From contig JAILIE010000084.1 of NCBI GenBank assembly GCA_024695415.1, positions 1 to 49,354 on the forward strand: 49,354 nt of DNA, given 5' to 3'. The stretch is from Clostridiales bacterium (GTDB taxonomy: Bacteria > Bacillota > Clostridia > Christensenellales > Aristaeellaceae). Of the stretch, positions 1-8,336 are shown in pieces. The translations under genes and the position numbers were made by a program. Within the stretch, counting starts at the first letter, position 1, and every line of letters starts with the position of its first letter. Under the pieces are notes generated by a model, which saw nothing but the letters and a program-made list of their open reading frames with translations, had not been told where the DNA came from and ran no database searches.

Positions 1-1
1 C

Positions 2-907
2 CCGACGATCGAGTTCCCGGCTCCCTGCATTTCCAAGGCCGTGTTTGCCGCGAAGCAGGGTGAGGAAGACAAGGTCTTCAGCGGTCTGAACCGTCTGGCG
101 GAAGAAGATCCCTCCATCAAGATCGAAAAGAATGCCGAGACCACCGAAACCGAACTGAGCGGCCAGGGCGAAATGCATCTGGACGTGATCAAGAACAAGC
201 TGGCCCCCAAGTTTGGCGCCAACGCCGTGCTGCAGGATCCCAAGATTCCGTACCGTGAGACCATCCGGAAGACCGTTAAGGTTCAGGGACGCCACAAGAA
301 GCAGACCGGCGGCCATGGCCAGTTCGGCGACGTGTGGATCGAGTTCAGCCCCATCACCGACAGCGACGCGGAATTCGAGTTTGAAGACGCGGTCGTCGGC
401 GGCGTGGTTCCGCGGAACTTCATCCCCAGCGTTGAAAAGGGCCTGCGCGAGAACATCGTCAAGGGCGTCCTGGCCGGATACCCGATGGTCCACCTGCACG
501 CGAAGCTGTATGACGGATCCTATCATCCGGTCGACTCCTCTGAAATGGCCTTCAAGACCGCTGCCCGTATCGCCTACAAGAAGGGCTGTATGGATGCCAG
601 CCCCGTCCTGCTCGAGCCCATCATGCACGTCGAAGTGCTGGTGCCCAACGAGTACATGGGCGACATCATGGGCGACATGAACAAGCGCCGCGGCCGCATC
701 ATGGGCATGAACCAGGTGAACGGCATGCAGCAGCTGGAGGCGGAAGCGCCCCTGGCCGAAATGTTCAAGTACGCCACGGACCTGCGCAGCATGACCCAGG
801 CGAGAGGCTCCTTCTCCATGCGGTTTGAGCGCTATGAGGAAGTTCCCCAGGTCGAGGCCCAGAAGATCATTGCCAACGCGAAGATCGAGGACGACGACGA
901 GGAATAA
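2..907 (+). CDS. Elongation factor G-like GTPase (EF-G2 type), C-terminal part
   Basis: The reading frame is open from base 2, so the gene starts upstream of the window and about 301 C-terminal residues are visible. They cover the end of domain III, domain IV (KKQTGGHGQFGDVW, GGVVPRNFIPSVEKG) and domain V (LLEPIMHVEVLVPNEYMGD, RRGRIMGM, YATDLRSMTQARGSFSM). EF-G family proteins are ribosomal translocation GTPases. The wording VVPRNFIPSVEKG and LYDGSYHPVDSSEMAF fits the EF-G-like (EF-G2) branch better than the housekeeping EF-G, which has GEYIPAV here; this is from memory. The GTPase domain is outside the window. The gene ends in an acidic tail (EDDDEE) and is followed by a strong intrinsic terminator, so it is the last gene of its transcript. 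Confidence 0.88.
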   Translation, partial: PTIEFPAPCISKAVFAAKQGEEDKVFSGLNRLAEEDPSIKIEKNAETTETELSGQGEMHLDVIKNKLAPKFGANAVLQDPKIPYRETIRKTVKVQGRHKKQTGGHGQFGDVWIEFSPITDSDAEFEFEDAVVGGVVPRNFIPSVEKGLRENIVKGVLAGYPMVHLHAKLYDGSYHPVDSSEMAFKTAARIAYKKGCMDASPVLLEPIMHVEVLVPNEYMGDIMGDMNKRRGRIMGMNQVNGMQQLEAEAPLAEMFKYATDLRSMTQARGSFSMRFERYEEVPQVEAQKIIANAKIEDDDEE

Positions 908-930
908 TCCTGAATCCATGTTTTTCCGGT

Positions 931-958
931 CCCCCTGCCCGAGGCAGGGGGATTTTTC
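931..958 (+). terminator. Rho-independent terminator after the EF-G-like gene
   Basis: A perfect 9-bp GC-rich stem (CCCCCTGCC at 931-939 with GGCAGGGGG at 943-951, loop CGA) is followed by ATTTTTCTG. It separates the EF-G-like gene from deoB. Confidence 0.93.
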
Positions 959-960
959 TG

Positions 961-989
961 TTGCATTTCCGCCCGGTTTCGGCCATAAT
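961..989 (+). promoter_or_regulatory. Sigma-A-type promoter of deoB
   Basis: TTGCAT (961-966) and CATAAT (984-989) are separated by 17 bases, just downstream of the terminator and about 23 bases upstream of the deoB start. Confidence 0.6.
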
Positions 990-1012
990 ATGGATAAAAG
1001 AGGTGAATATTG

Positions 1013-2212
1013 ATGAGCAGAGTAATCTGGATTGTCCTGGACAGCGTCGGCATGGGCGAAGCGCCGGACGCCGCCGATTTTGACGACTGCGGCGCGAATA
1101 CCATCGGCCACATCATGGAACAGTACCCGGACCTGCGGATTCCGAATATGCGGAAGATCGGATACGGGAATATCGACGGTATGACCGGCGTACGGCCGGT
1201 CGCTGCGCCCGTCGGCGCGTACGGCCGGATGAAGGAAATGAGCGCAGGCAAGGATACGACCATCGGCCACTGGGAGATGGTCGGCATCTACACCCCCAAA
1301 CGCCTGCCGGTGTATCCGGACGGTTTCCCGCGGGAGATCCTGGACGCGTTTATTGAAAAGACCGGCGTGCCCGGAATCCTCAGCAACGAGGTCGCCTCCG
1401 GTACCGAGGTGATCGCCCGCCTGGGAGAGGAACACCGCAGAACCCGTAAACCGATCATCTATACCTCCGCGGACAGCGTGTTCCAGATTGCCTGCGACGA
1501 GAGCGTCTATCCGCCGGAAGAGCTGTATCGCCTGTGCCGGATTGCCCGGGAAATCCTGACCGGGGACCATAACGTGGCCCGGGTCATCGCCCGGCCGTTC
1601 ATCAGGGACGGGGAGAAATTCGTCCGGACGGCCAACCGCCGGGACTTCTCCCGCAAGCCGGAGGAGGACAACCTGCTGAACCGGATCCGGGACGCGGGGC
1701 AGAGCGTATACGCGATCGGAAAGATCGAGGACATTTTCGCCGGCGTCGGGATTACCGAAGCGGTGCACACCCGGGACAACGAGGACGGGATGGACAAAAC
1801 CGTCGAGGCGCTGGACCTGGTGGAGAACGGCCTGATCTTCACGAACCTGGTGGAGTTCGATTCCGCGTGGGGACACCGCCGCGACGTCAAGGGCTACGCG
1901 GAAGGGCTGGAACGGTTTGACCTGCGGCTGAGCGAGCTGATGGAAAAGATCGGCGCCTTCCGCGGGAAGGAATCCGACGACACCATCCTGATTACCGCGG
2001 ACCACGGCTGCGACCCGGCGTTCAAGGGAACGGACCATACCCGGGAGTATGTGCCGGTGCTGTATTACGGGAAGAATATCCGGGCCGGTGTGAACCTGGG
2101 GACCAGCGAATCCTTCGCGGATTCGGGAGAGACGGTCCGGGAACTGCTGGGGCTCAATCATGTGAAACCGCTCGCGATCGGGAAGAGCCGCGCCGGGGAG
2201 ATCCGAAAGTAA
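1013..2212 (+). CDS. deoB: Phosphopentomutase
   Basis: DeoB interconverts ribose-1-phosphate or deoxyribose-1-phosphate with the 5-phosphate, linking nucleoside phosphorolysis to the pentose phosphate pathway. The protein has about 399 residues, the family's usual length. It shows the alkaline-phosphatase-superfamily metal motifs: an N-terminal VLDSVGMGEAPDA, the active-site region DTTIGHWEM, and the C-terminal metal site ADHGCDPAFKGTDHTREYVP. The ATG at 1013 is preferred over the TTG at 1010 because AGGTG at 1001-1005 then has a 7-base spacing. It is a single gene between a terminator and the convergent Nup importer operon. Together with that importer and the phosphorylase at 44283 it suggests use of external nucleosides as a carbon source. 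Confidence 0.96.
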   Translation: MSRVIWIVLDSVGMGEAPDAADFDDCGANTIGHIMEQYPDLRIPNMRKIGYGNIDGMTGVRPVAAPVGAYGRMKEMSAGKDTTIGHWEMVGIYTPKRLPVYPDGFPREILDAFIEKTGVPGILSNEVASGTEVIARLGEEHRRTRKPIIYTSADSVFQIACDESVYPPEELYRLCRIAREILTGDHNVARVIARPFIRDGEKFVRTANRRDFSRKPEEDNLLNRIRDAGQSVYAIGKIEDIFAGVGITEAVHTRDNEDGMDKTVEALDLVENGLIFTNLVEFDSAWGHRRDVKGYAEGLERFDLRLSELMEKIGAFRGKESDDTILITADHGCDPAFKGTDHTREYVPVLYYGKNIRAGVNLGTSESFADSGETVRELLGLNHVKPLAIGKSRAGEIRK

Positions 2213-2254
2213 AAAACACATCAAAAGAGTGGAGCCGCTTCAATTCGCTGCTCC
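2211..2254 (-). terminator. Probable terminator of the Nup importer operon
   Basis: Between the convergent deoB and nup genes, GGAGC-CGC (2231-2238) pairs with GC-T-GCTCC (2247-2254) with one mismatch. On the minus strand the hairpin is followed by a T-rich run ending TTTTTT (opposite 2211-2230). On the plus strand there is no T-tract, so it serves mainly the minus-strand operon. Confidence 0.45.
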
Positions 2255-2281
2255 CCTGAATTATTGCTTCGATGGACAGAA

Positions 2282-3202
2282 TCATCGCATGCCTTTGTCG
2301 TATGGGACACCTTCGGCTTTCGGGGCGCGGCTCTTTTTGGATGTCAGCGCCAGCACGATCATGGAAGCGATAAAGGGCATCATATTGTAGATTTCCTTGG
2401 GCCAGTTCAGGTCCTTCAGGAGCGGGAAGCTGTCCGCGATATTCGCCAGGGCCCGGAACAGGGAGAAGAAGATGGCCGCCAGCGCGATGCGGAACGGTTT
2501 CCACTGGCCGAAGATCATCACGGCCAGGGCCAGGAAGCCCATGCCGGTGACGCCCTGTTCAAAATTCCATTCCGGATTGGCCGGCATGATGTAGGCCATG
2601 CCGCCGATTCCGCCCAGGAAACCGGAGAACATGACGCCGATATACCGCATATGGTATACGTTGATACCGACGCTGTCCGCCGCCTGCGGATGTTCGCCGC
2701 AGGAACGGAGCCGCAGGCCCAGCCGCGTCTTGTACAGGATGAAATAGGCCAGCAGGAGCAGGACGAGGCCGATGGGAATAAACACGCTCATTTCCAGGCC
2801 GCCGATGGAGAACAGGAGCGGTTCCTTGTTCAGGGGCAGCTTGGCCGCGCCGCCATTGTTGACGCGCTTGGCGATGACCATGGCGATCGCGGTCGCCATC
2901 AGGTTCAGGGCGGTACCGCCGATGGTCTGGTCCGCTTTCAGGTTGATGGAAGCGAAACCCAGCAGCAGCGCGTAGATCAGGCCGGCCAGGCCGGCGATCA
3001 GGATCGCGACGGGCACCATGAGCGCAGGGGTCATGGGAAGGAATTTGGCGGCCAGGACTCCGGCCAGTCCGCCGATGACCATAATGCCTTCCAGGGCGAT
3101 GTTGATGATACCGCTCCGTTCAGAGAACATGCCGCCCAACGCCACCAGCATCAGCACGGTGGTGTACAGCAGGGTATACTTGGTCAGCAGAAGCGCAAGC
3201 AT
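2282..3202 (-). CDS. nupQ: Nucleoside ABC importer permease (NupQ/YufQ-like)
   Basis: A 306-residue multi-pass inner membrane permease of the BPD_transp_2 family, the second of two permeases in a BMP-type (Nup/Yuf) nucleoside or simple-sugar importer. Characteristic wording is SERSGIINIALEGIMVIGG near the N-terminus and GINVYHMRYIGVMFSGFLGG in the coupling region. The gene overlaps the upstream permease stop by one base (TAATG). Its neighbours give the complete set of binding protein, double ATPase and two permeases. Substrate specificity cannot be read from sequence, but the adjacent deoB supports nucleosides. It is the last gene of the operon. Confidence 0.88.
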   Translation of the reverse strand: MLALLLTKYTLLYTTVLMLVALGGMFSERSGIINIALEGIMVIGGLAGVLAAKFLPMTPALMVPVAILIAGLAGLIYALLLGFASINLKADQTIGGTALNLMATAIAMVIAKRVNNGGAAKLPLNKEPLLFSIGGLEMSVFIPIGLVLLLLAYFILYKTRLGLRLRSCGEHPQAADSVGINVYHMRYIGVMFSGFLGGIGGMAYIMPANPEWNFEQGVTGMGFLALAVMIFGQWKPFRIALAAIFFSLFRALANIADSFPLLKDLNWPKEIYNMMPFIASMIVLALTSKKSRAPKAEGVPYDKGMR

Positions 3203-4671
3203 TACTTGACCCCTCCCTTCTCCTTACCGGTGAAGAGTTTTGCGATCCGGTTCTTAAACAGCATCATGAAGGCGCACAGGTAAATGATGACGCCGGAGAT
3301 GATATTGGCAATTTCCTTCGGGAAAATGCTTTGCTCCATGCGGGAACCGCCCATGGTAATGTGGGAGATGAACAGGGCGGAGAAGATGGATCCGATCGGA
3401 TGGCTGGAGGCCAGCAGCGCGACGGAGATGCCGTTGAAACCGACCGCCGGCAGCGCGGTGGAATCCTGCGGGTTCCATTGGACCGAGCCGGACAGATAGT
3501 ACAGGGCGCCACCCAGGCCGGCCAGCGCGCCGGCGATGGTCATGGACAGGATGATATTCCGCTTTTCATTGATACCGGCGTATCTCGCCGCGGTCTTGGA
3601 ATAACCGCAGGCCTTCAGTTCATATCCGAACGTGGTTTTGTTCAGCATGATCCACAGGATGATCGCGATCAGGATCGCGAAGAAGATCGCGATGGTTGCC
3701 GGCTGTATGAAGTAATTGGAGCCGGTTGCCTTCAGGTCGGGGATCCGGGACTGCGGTGAGACCACCTCCAGCCGGTACGTCTTGCTGTCCTTGACGTAAT
3801 ACATGGGACTGTTTCCGCCGCCGTACATGATGGTATTGACAGCGTACAGGCCGATCCAGTTGAACATGATCGAGGTGATGACTTCGTTGACGTTGAAGTA
3901 CGCCTTGAAGATGCCGGGAATGGCCCCCCACAGGGCACCGAAGACGATCGCCGCCAGCATGCACACGTACCAGGGGCATTTCAGCACCAGCGCGAACAGC
4001 AGCGCGCCGAAAGCGCCGAGGGTGTACTGGCCGGCCGCTCCGATATTAAACAGGCCGGTGGTAAAGGCAAACGCCACGGAAAGACCGGTCATGATCAGCG
4101 GCGCGGCGTCCGCGATTTCACTCCGGGGTCCCAGCGGCTCGTCGCCCATGTTGTACCAGCCGCCCTGCAGGACGGCCCGGAAGCCTTTGTCATACGCGTC
4201 GGAGAGGACGTCGCCGAAAGAGAACTCGTAGGGTTTGAGGATGATGGTGCGCACCGCGTCCGTAAACACCGGCACCGCGCTACGGATATCATCGGGATTT
4301 TCGATGCCCAGCGCCGCGGCCATCGTCTCCGCCAGCTCATCCTCCGTGAAAGCCTTGCCGGCGGGCTTGATCTTGTTTGTCTTGATGTAGCTTGTGACCT
4401 GCATCAGCTGGTCCGCGGTGATTTCTCCCTTCAGCACGGAGACAATCTCGTCGTCGGCGCCGCTCTTCGTTAGGTAGTTGTCGGCTTTCAGCACGTCCGC
4501 GTAGGCGTATTCGTTGTCCACATATTTGGCGGCGTTTTCCTGGTAGGTATTGTTTTTGTTGATATACGCCAGTACGACCAGCACGATGAAACCGATCGCC
4601 AGTCCGATCAGGACGCAGAAAAACGCGGAAAGGATCGTGCTGCCACTGGCGCGCAGTTTACTTTTCAACAT
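3202..4671 (-). CDS. nupP: Nucleoside ABC importer permease (NupP/YufP-like)
   Basis: A 489-residue permease, longer than its NupQ-like partner because a hydrophilic segment of roughly 130 residues lies between the first membrane helix (about residues 15-37) and the rest of the membrane bundle. That insert (rich in D, E and K, containing SYIKTNKIKPAGKAFTEDELAE) is probably extracytoplasmic. The permease core has LFNIGAAGQYTLGAFGA, FNVNEVITSIMFNWI and the coupling-helix region LKACGYSKTAARYAGIN. The start ATG lies 14 bases inside the end of the ATPase gene, so translation is coupled. It should pair with the NupQ-like protein as the membrane heterodimer. Confidence 0.88.
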   Translation of the reverse strand: MLKSKLRASGSTILSAFFCVLIGLAIGFIVLVVLAYINKNNTYQENAAKYVDNEYAYADVLKADNYLTKSGADDEIVSVLKGEITADQLMQVTSYIKTNKIKPAGKAFTEDELAETMAAALGIENPDDIRSAVPVFTDAVRTIILKPYEFSFGDVLSDAYDKGFRAVLQGGWYNMGDEPLGPRSEIADAAPLIMTGLSVAFAFTTGLFNIGAAGQYTLGAFGALLFALVLKCPWYVCMLAAIVFGALWGAIPGIFKAYFNVNEVITSIMFNWIGLYAVNTIMYGGGNSPMYYVKDSKTYRLEVVSPQSRIPDLKATGSNYFIQPATIAIFFAILIAIILWIMLNKTTFGYELKACGYSKTAARYAGINEKRNIILSMTIAGALAGLGGALYYLSGSVQWNPQDSTALPAVGFNGISVALLASSHPIGSIFSALFISHITMGGSRMEQSIFPKEIANIISGVIIYLCAFMMLFKNRIAKLFTGKEKGGVK

Positions 4672-6226
4672 CGTCCTGTTCCTCCTTGCTTTGTACGTTT
4701 CCGTTTTCCTGCTTCCTGGCGCCCGCCATGTACAGGCCCAGTTCCTGGACGGTCGTTTCCTTGGGATCGAATTCGCCCACGATCTCGCCTTCGTACATGA
4801 CCAGGATCCGGTCGCTGAGGTTCATCACCTCTTCCAGTTCCAGCGAAACCAGCAGAACCGCCTTGCCGCTGTCCCGGACCGATATGATCTGCTTGTGGAT
4901 ATATTCGATGGCGCCTACGTCCAGGCCGCGGGTGGGCTGGACCGCCACCAGCAGATCCGTTCCCCGGTCAATTTCCCGGGCGATGATCGCTTTCTGCTGG
5001 TTGCCGCCGGACATGCTCCGCGCGACGGTGACCGCTCCCTGGCCGCTGCGGACGTCATACTGTTCGATCAGCCTGTCCGCGTAGCGCCGGACTTCTCCTT
5101 TTTTGATAAATCCATGATTCTGGAACGCCGGCTCCCAGTACCGCTGAAGGACGATGTTCTCCTCCAGCGTGTAATCCAGCACCAGGCCGTGCTTGTGCCG
5201 GTCTTCCGGAATATGGCTGAGGCCCGCTTTCGCCCGGTCCCGGATGGAATAGTGGGTAATATCCTTTCCGTTCAGCAGGATTTTTCCGCTGCTCATCGTA
5301 TCCAGGCCGGTCAGCGCGGAAATAAACTGCGTCTGGCCGTTTCCCTCGATGCCGGCCAGGCAGACGATTTCGCCCGCCCGCACCTGGAAGGAAACGTCGT
5401 GCACCACATTCTTCTTATGGATTTTGCTGGGCACGGTCACGCCCTGGACATCCAGCACGACGTCACCGACTTCCGGCTCCTTCTTGTCGACGGTGAAGGA
5501 AACATCCCGTCCGACCATCATCCGGGACAGTTCCTCCTTGGAGGTGTCCGCGATGTCGACCGTACCGATATACTTGCCCTTTCGAAGCACGGTACAGCGG
5601 TCGGCCGCCGCCATAATCTCGTTGAGCTTATGGGTGATGAACAGGATCGACTTTCCTTCCTTGGCGAAGTTGCGCATGATCTGGATCAGTTCATCGATTT
5701 CCTGCGGCGTCAGCACCGCGGTGGGCTCGTCGAAAATCAGGATCTCATTATCCCGGTACAGCATCTTCAGGATTTCGACACGCTGCTGCATACCCACGGA
5801 GATATCTTCGATCAGCGCGTCCGGGTCCACCCGCAGGCCGTACTTTTCGCTGAGGCTCAGAACCTTTTTCCGGGCTTCCTTTTTCTTCAGGACACCCATC
5901 TGGGTGTCCTCCGCGCCGAGGATAATATTATCCAGCACGGAAAACACCTCCACCAGCTTAAAGTGCTGGTGAACCATGCCGATACCCAGATCGTTGGCGT
6001 CGTTGGGATTCCGGATATTGACTTTTTTTCCGTCCTTAAAGATTTCGCCGCTGTCAGGCTGGTAAAGACCGAACAGCACGCTCATCAGCGTACTTTTCCC
6101 CGCGCCGTTTTCACCCAGCAGCGCGTGGATCTCGCCCCTGCGCAGCTGAAGGGTGATATCGTCGTTGGCCTTGATGCCGGGAAAGGTTTTGGTGATGTGC
6201 CGCATCTCAATGACATAATCGTCCAA
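4658..6226 (-). CDS. nupO: Nucleoside ABC importer ATP-binding protein, two fused ABC domains
   Basis: A 522-residue cytoplasmic ATPase with two ABC cassettes in tandem, as in the sugar/nucleoside (RbsA/NupO) class. The first cassette has a full Walker A (GENGAGKST), signature SVGMQQRVEIL and Walker B ILIFDEPTAVLTP. The second has a degenerate Walker A (GIEGNGQTQ), signature MSGGNQQKAIIAREI and LLVAVQPTRGLDVGA. Such asymmetry is normal for the family, where one site is catalytically weak. A GGAGG ribosome site lies 8 bases before the start. An intrinsic terminator sits between it and the binding-protein gene upstream, so this gene and both permeases probably receive only read-through transcription. 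Confidence 0.93.
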   Translation of the reverse strand: MDDYVIEMRHITKTFPGIKANDDITLQLRRGEIHALLGENGAGKSTLMSVLFGLYQPDSGEIFKDGKKVNIRNPNDANDLGIGMVHQHFKLVEVFSVLDNIILGAEDTQMGVLKKKEARKKVLSLSEKYGLRVDPDALIEDISVGMQQRVEILKMLYRDNEILIFDEPTAVLTPQEIDELIQIMRNFAKEGKSILFITHKLNEIMAAADRCTVLRKGKYIGTVDIADTSKEELSRMMVGRDVSFTVDKKEPEVGDVVLDVQGVTVPSKIHKKNVVHDVSFQVRAGEIVCLAGIEGNGQTQFISALTGLDTMSSGKILLNGKDITHYSIRDRAKAGLSHIPEDRHKHGLVLDYTLEENIVLQRYWEPAFQNHGFIKKGEVRRYADRLIEQYDVRSGQGAVTVARSMSGGNQQKAIIAREIDRGTDLLVAVQPTRGLDVGAIEYIHKQIISVRDSGKAVLLVSLELEEVMNLSDRILVMYEGEIVGEFDPKETTVQELGLYMAGARKQENGNVQSKEEQDDVEK

Positions 6227-6300
6227 TCCGCAACGCCTCCGTTCTGAATGGTATTCCGCGGGCCGGCAGCGGTTTCCGGCCCGCGGATTTCCGGTTTCCT

Positions 6301-6341
6301 GTGATACAAAGAAAAGGCCCGCAGTGCGCGTACTGCGGGCC
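6301..6341 (-). terminator. Intra-operon terminator between binding protein and ATPase genes
   Basis: A perfect 10-bp stem (GGCCCGCAGT at 6316-6325 with ACTGCGGGCC at 6332-6341, extendable by one G-T pair) is followed on the minus strand by TTTTCTTTG. It lies 11 bases after the binding-protein stop codon and about 75 bases before the ATPase start. Confidence 0.9.
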
Positions 6342-6352
6342 GGGTAACGATA

Positions 6353-7408
6353 TTACTGGATGTAGTTGACCGTGGCGTTGGTCACAGCGGGAGCATTCTC
6401 GGTGTCGTTGCTGACAACGATTTCGCCGCTCTGGACAGCGTCATGGATGAGCTTGTAGTCTTCCGTGGTGAAGGTCGCGAAACGCCAGGATCCTTCCGCC
6501 TCGGGCAGGCCGACATATTCACCTTCCGCCAGGGAGTAGTTCTTGACTTTGCCGCCGTCCCAGTTGCCGTCGAACAGATCAGCCAGCAGGGATTCGGTCA
6601 CGTTCTGCAGACCCTTCATAGCGGAGGTCAGGATGCAGGGATCGATGTAGGCCTGGTCGACGTCGACGCCGATGACCTTGGCTTCGTACTTGTTGGCCGC
6701 TTCGACCGCGGAGGTGTAGATGCCGCCGCCGCAGGCGAACACGATTTCGGTGCCGGTGGAGTACCAGCCTTCCATCTTGGCGGTGATGGCAGCATCGCCG
6801 AAGAACTGGCCGCCATAGGTGTAATTGATTTCAATCTGCTTGTCCAGCTCGGCAGCCGCCTTGTCAGCGCCCTGCACGAAGCCGTAGCCGTAACGGATAA
6901 CAGCGGGAACCGCCATGCCGCCCAGGAAGCCCAGCTTGGTGTAGCCGTCCTTCACAGCCGCGTAACCGGCCAGATAACCGGCCTGCTCCTCGGAGAAGGT
7001 AACGCAGATGACGTTGGCAGCGGGATCCACATAGGTCACATAGTCCAGGGTCAGGTCACCGGCGGAAACGTCGACCGCGATGAACTTCACGTCCGGATAT
7101 TTGTCCTGCGCGGTAACCAGGGTGGCACCAAACAGATAGCCGGGCATAACGATGACGTTGGCGCCTTCGGTGACGGCCTGGTCGATGCTGATCAGACGGG
7201 CGTCGAGGCTGTCAGCGTTCGGCTGATAATAGGTATACTCCACATCGTTCTCAAGCGCATAGGCTTCGACAGCCTGCCAGCAGGCCTGGTTGAAGCTTTC
7301 ATCGTCAATGGTTCCGACGTCGGTCACCAGAGCGATCTTGTCAGCCAGCGCGGAGGCGCAGCCGAGCAGCATCACAGCGGCGAGCAGCAGAGCAAGAAAT
7401 TTCTTCAT
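6353..7408 (-). CDS. nupN: BMP-family nucleoside-binding protein of ABC importer (NupN-like)
   Basis: A 351-residue solute-binding protein of the Bmp/Med family, which captures nucleosides outside the membrane for the importer. The core begins KIALVTDVGTIDDESFNQACWQ, the typical binding-pocket start, followed by NADSLDARLISIDQAV and VIGVDVDQAYIDP. The signal peptide ends MLLGCASALAD. It can be read as a lipobox (LLGC) or as a signal peptidase I site (ALA before D); most relatives in Firmicutes are lipoproteins. It is the first gene of the operon, with AGGAGG 7 bases before the ATG and a leader of about 75 bases. A terminator directly after it should make its mRNA more abundant than that of the other subunits. 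Confidence 0.92.
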   Translation of the reverse strand: MKKFLALLLAAVMLLGCASALADKIALVTDVGTIDDESFNQACWQAVEAYALENDVEYTYYQPNADSLDARLISIDQAVTEGANVIVMPGYLFGATLVTAQDKYPDVKFIAVDVSAGDLTLDYVTYVDPAANVICVTFSEEQAGYLAGYAAVKDGYTKLGFLGGMAVPAVIRYGYGFVQGADKAAAELDKQIEINYTYGGQFFGDAAITAKMEGWYSTGTEIVFACGGGIYTSAVEAANKYEAKVIGVDVDQAYIDPCILTSAMKGLQNVTESLLADLFDGNWDGGKVKNYSLAEGEYVGLPEAEGSWRFATFTTEDYKLIHDAVQSGEIVVSNDTENAPAVTNATVNYIQ

Positions 7409-7489
7409 AGGGAAACCTCCTTTTGATGTTACGCCCGGAGGGCGGTTTTTGTGCGGCGCCTGATTTCAGGAGCCTTTTCTCTGGAGAAG

Positions 7490-7519
7490 ATTATACCAAA
7501 TTTACAGGCTGAATGATAC
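7490..7519 (-). promoter_or_regulatory. Promoter of the nup importer operon
   Basis: On the minus strand TATAAT (complement of 7490-7495) is preceded by TGG, giving an extended -10 element. The -35 region is poor. The leader RNA carries a short hairpin (7455-7474), but I could not match it to a known riboswitch. Confidence 0.55.
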
Positions 7520-7571
7520 AGGAAATTATTAACAATTTGTTACGTTTCTGAAGTTATCCGGAAAGCGGCAC

Positions 7572-7600
7572 TTGTCCCGGCCACGGAAACCTAATATAAT
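7572..7600 (+). promoter_or_regulatory. Sigma-A-type promoter of the Gx transporter-apbE pair
   Basis: TTGTCC (7572-7577) and TATAAT (7595-7600) are separated by 17 bases, followed by a ribosome site (AAAGGA, 7623-7628) and a GTG start at 7638. Confidence 0.8.
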
Positions 7601-7637
7601 CAGCAGGTAATAAGCACACAGGAAAGGACGGCCTTCA

Positions 7638-8336
7638 GTGAACGCAACCACACAGAAAATCACCCGGTTTGGCCTGCTGACCGCCCTCGCGCTGGTGCTG
7701 GGGCTGATGGATCGGGCGATCCCGCTGACGGCGCTGCTGGGCGGAGCCGCCCCGGGAATCAAGCTGGGCCTCGCGAACACGGTGCTCCTCTACGCGGTCT
7801 ACCTGATGGACGGATGGAGCGCCCTGCTGCTGATGTTTGTCAAGGTGGTCCTTTCCGGCCTGATTTACGGTTCCCTGACAGCGATATTATATTCCCTGGC
7901 CGGCGGAATCCTCAGCCTGGCCGTCATGCTGGCCGTGCGCCGGAGAGCCCGGGAGGCCTCCCTGGCCGCGTTTGTCCTGGCCGCTGCCTGTGACGCGTAC
8001 CTTCTGTACCGGAATCCGCATCCGAAGGGCCAGATGCTGCTGGCGGTCATCCTGATCGCCGCCGGCGCGGCCGCATGCCTGGCGGCCTGGATCCTGAACC
8101 GGATGGGGAAGATCCGGGACATTCCGGGCACTTCGGTGGCGGGCGCCATCGCGCATAACGCGGGGCAGGTGCTGGTGGCGGCCGTGCTGCTGCGGACTCC
8201 CGCGCTGCTGACGGTTTACCTGCCGGTGCTGGCCGGCGTCGGTGCGGTGGTCGGGAGCCTGACCGGCATCATCGCCGAGCGTGTTTTCCGCGCGCTGCGC
8301 CTGAATACCCATGAAACGGAGAAGAACCGGGAATGA
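7638..8336 (+). CDS. Gx transporter family membrane protein (Hpre_diP_synt_I family)
   Basis: A 232-residue membrane protein of the family first annotated as heptaprenyl diphosphate synthase component I and now usually called Gx transporter. Family wording is clear at both ends: PGIKLGLANTVLLYAVYLMD, FVKVVLSGLIYGSL and SVAGAIAHNAGQVLVAAVLL. Relatives I know are about 170-180 residues. Here an extra segment of 50-60 residues (about residues 103-160, two hydrophobic stretches around YRNPHPKG) splits the domain. The start is GTG at 7638 with AAAGGA 9 bases upstream. Its stop overlaps the apbE start by 4 bases (ATGA). Pairing with a flavin transferase suggests a membrane redox role rather than quinone synthesis; the transported substrate is unknown. 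Confidence 0.8.
   Translation: MNATTQKITRFGLLTALALVLGLMDRAIPLTALLGGAAPGIKLGLANTVLLYAVYLMDGWSALLLMFVKVVLSGLIYGSLTAILYSLAGGILSLAVMLAVRRRAREASLAAFVLAAACDAYLLYRNPHPKGQMLLAVILIAAGAAACLAAWILNRMGKIRDIPGTSVAGAIAHNAGQVLVAAVLLRTPALLTVYLPVLAGVGAVVGSLTGIIAERVFRALRLNTHETEKNRE

Noticed and set aside
7409..7489. Possible purine or other riboswitch in the leader of the nup operon
   Set aside because: Only a short hairpin (7455-7474) is visible; I found no conserved junction sequence of a known riboswitch class.
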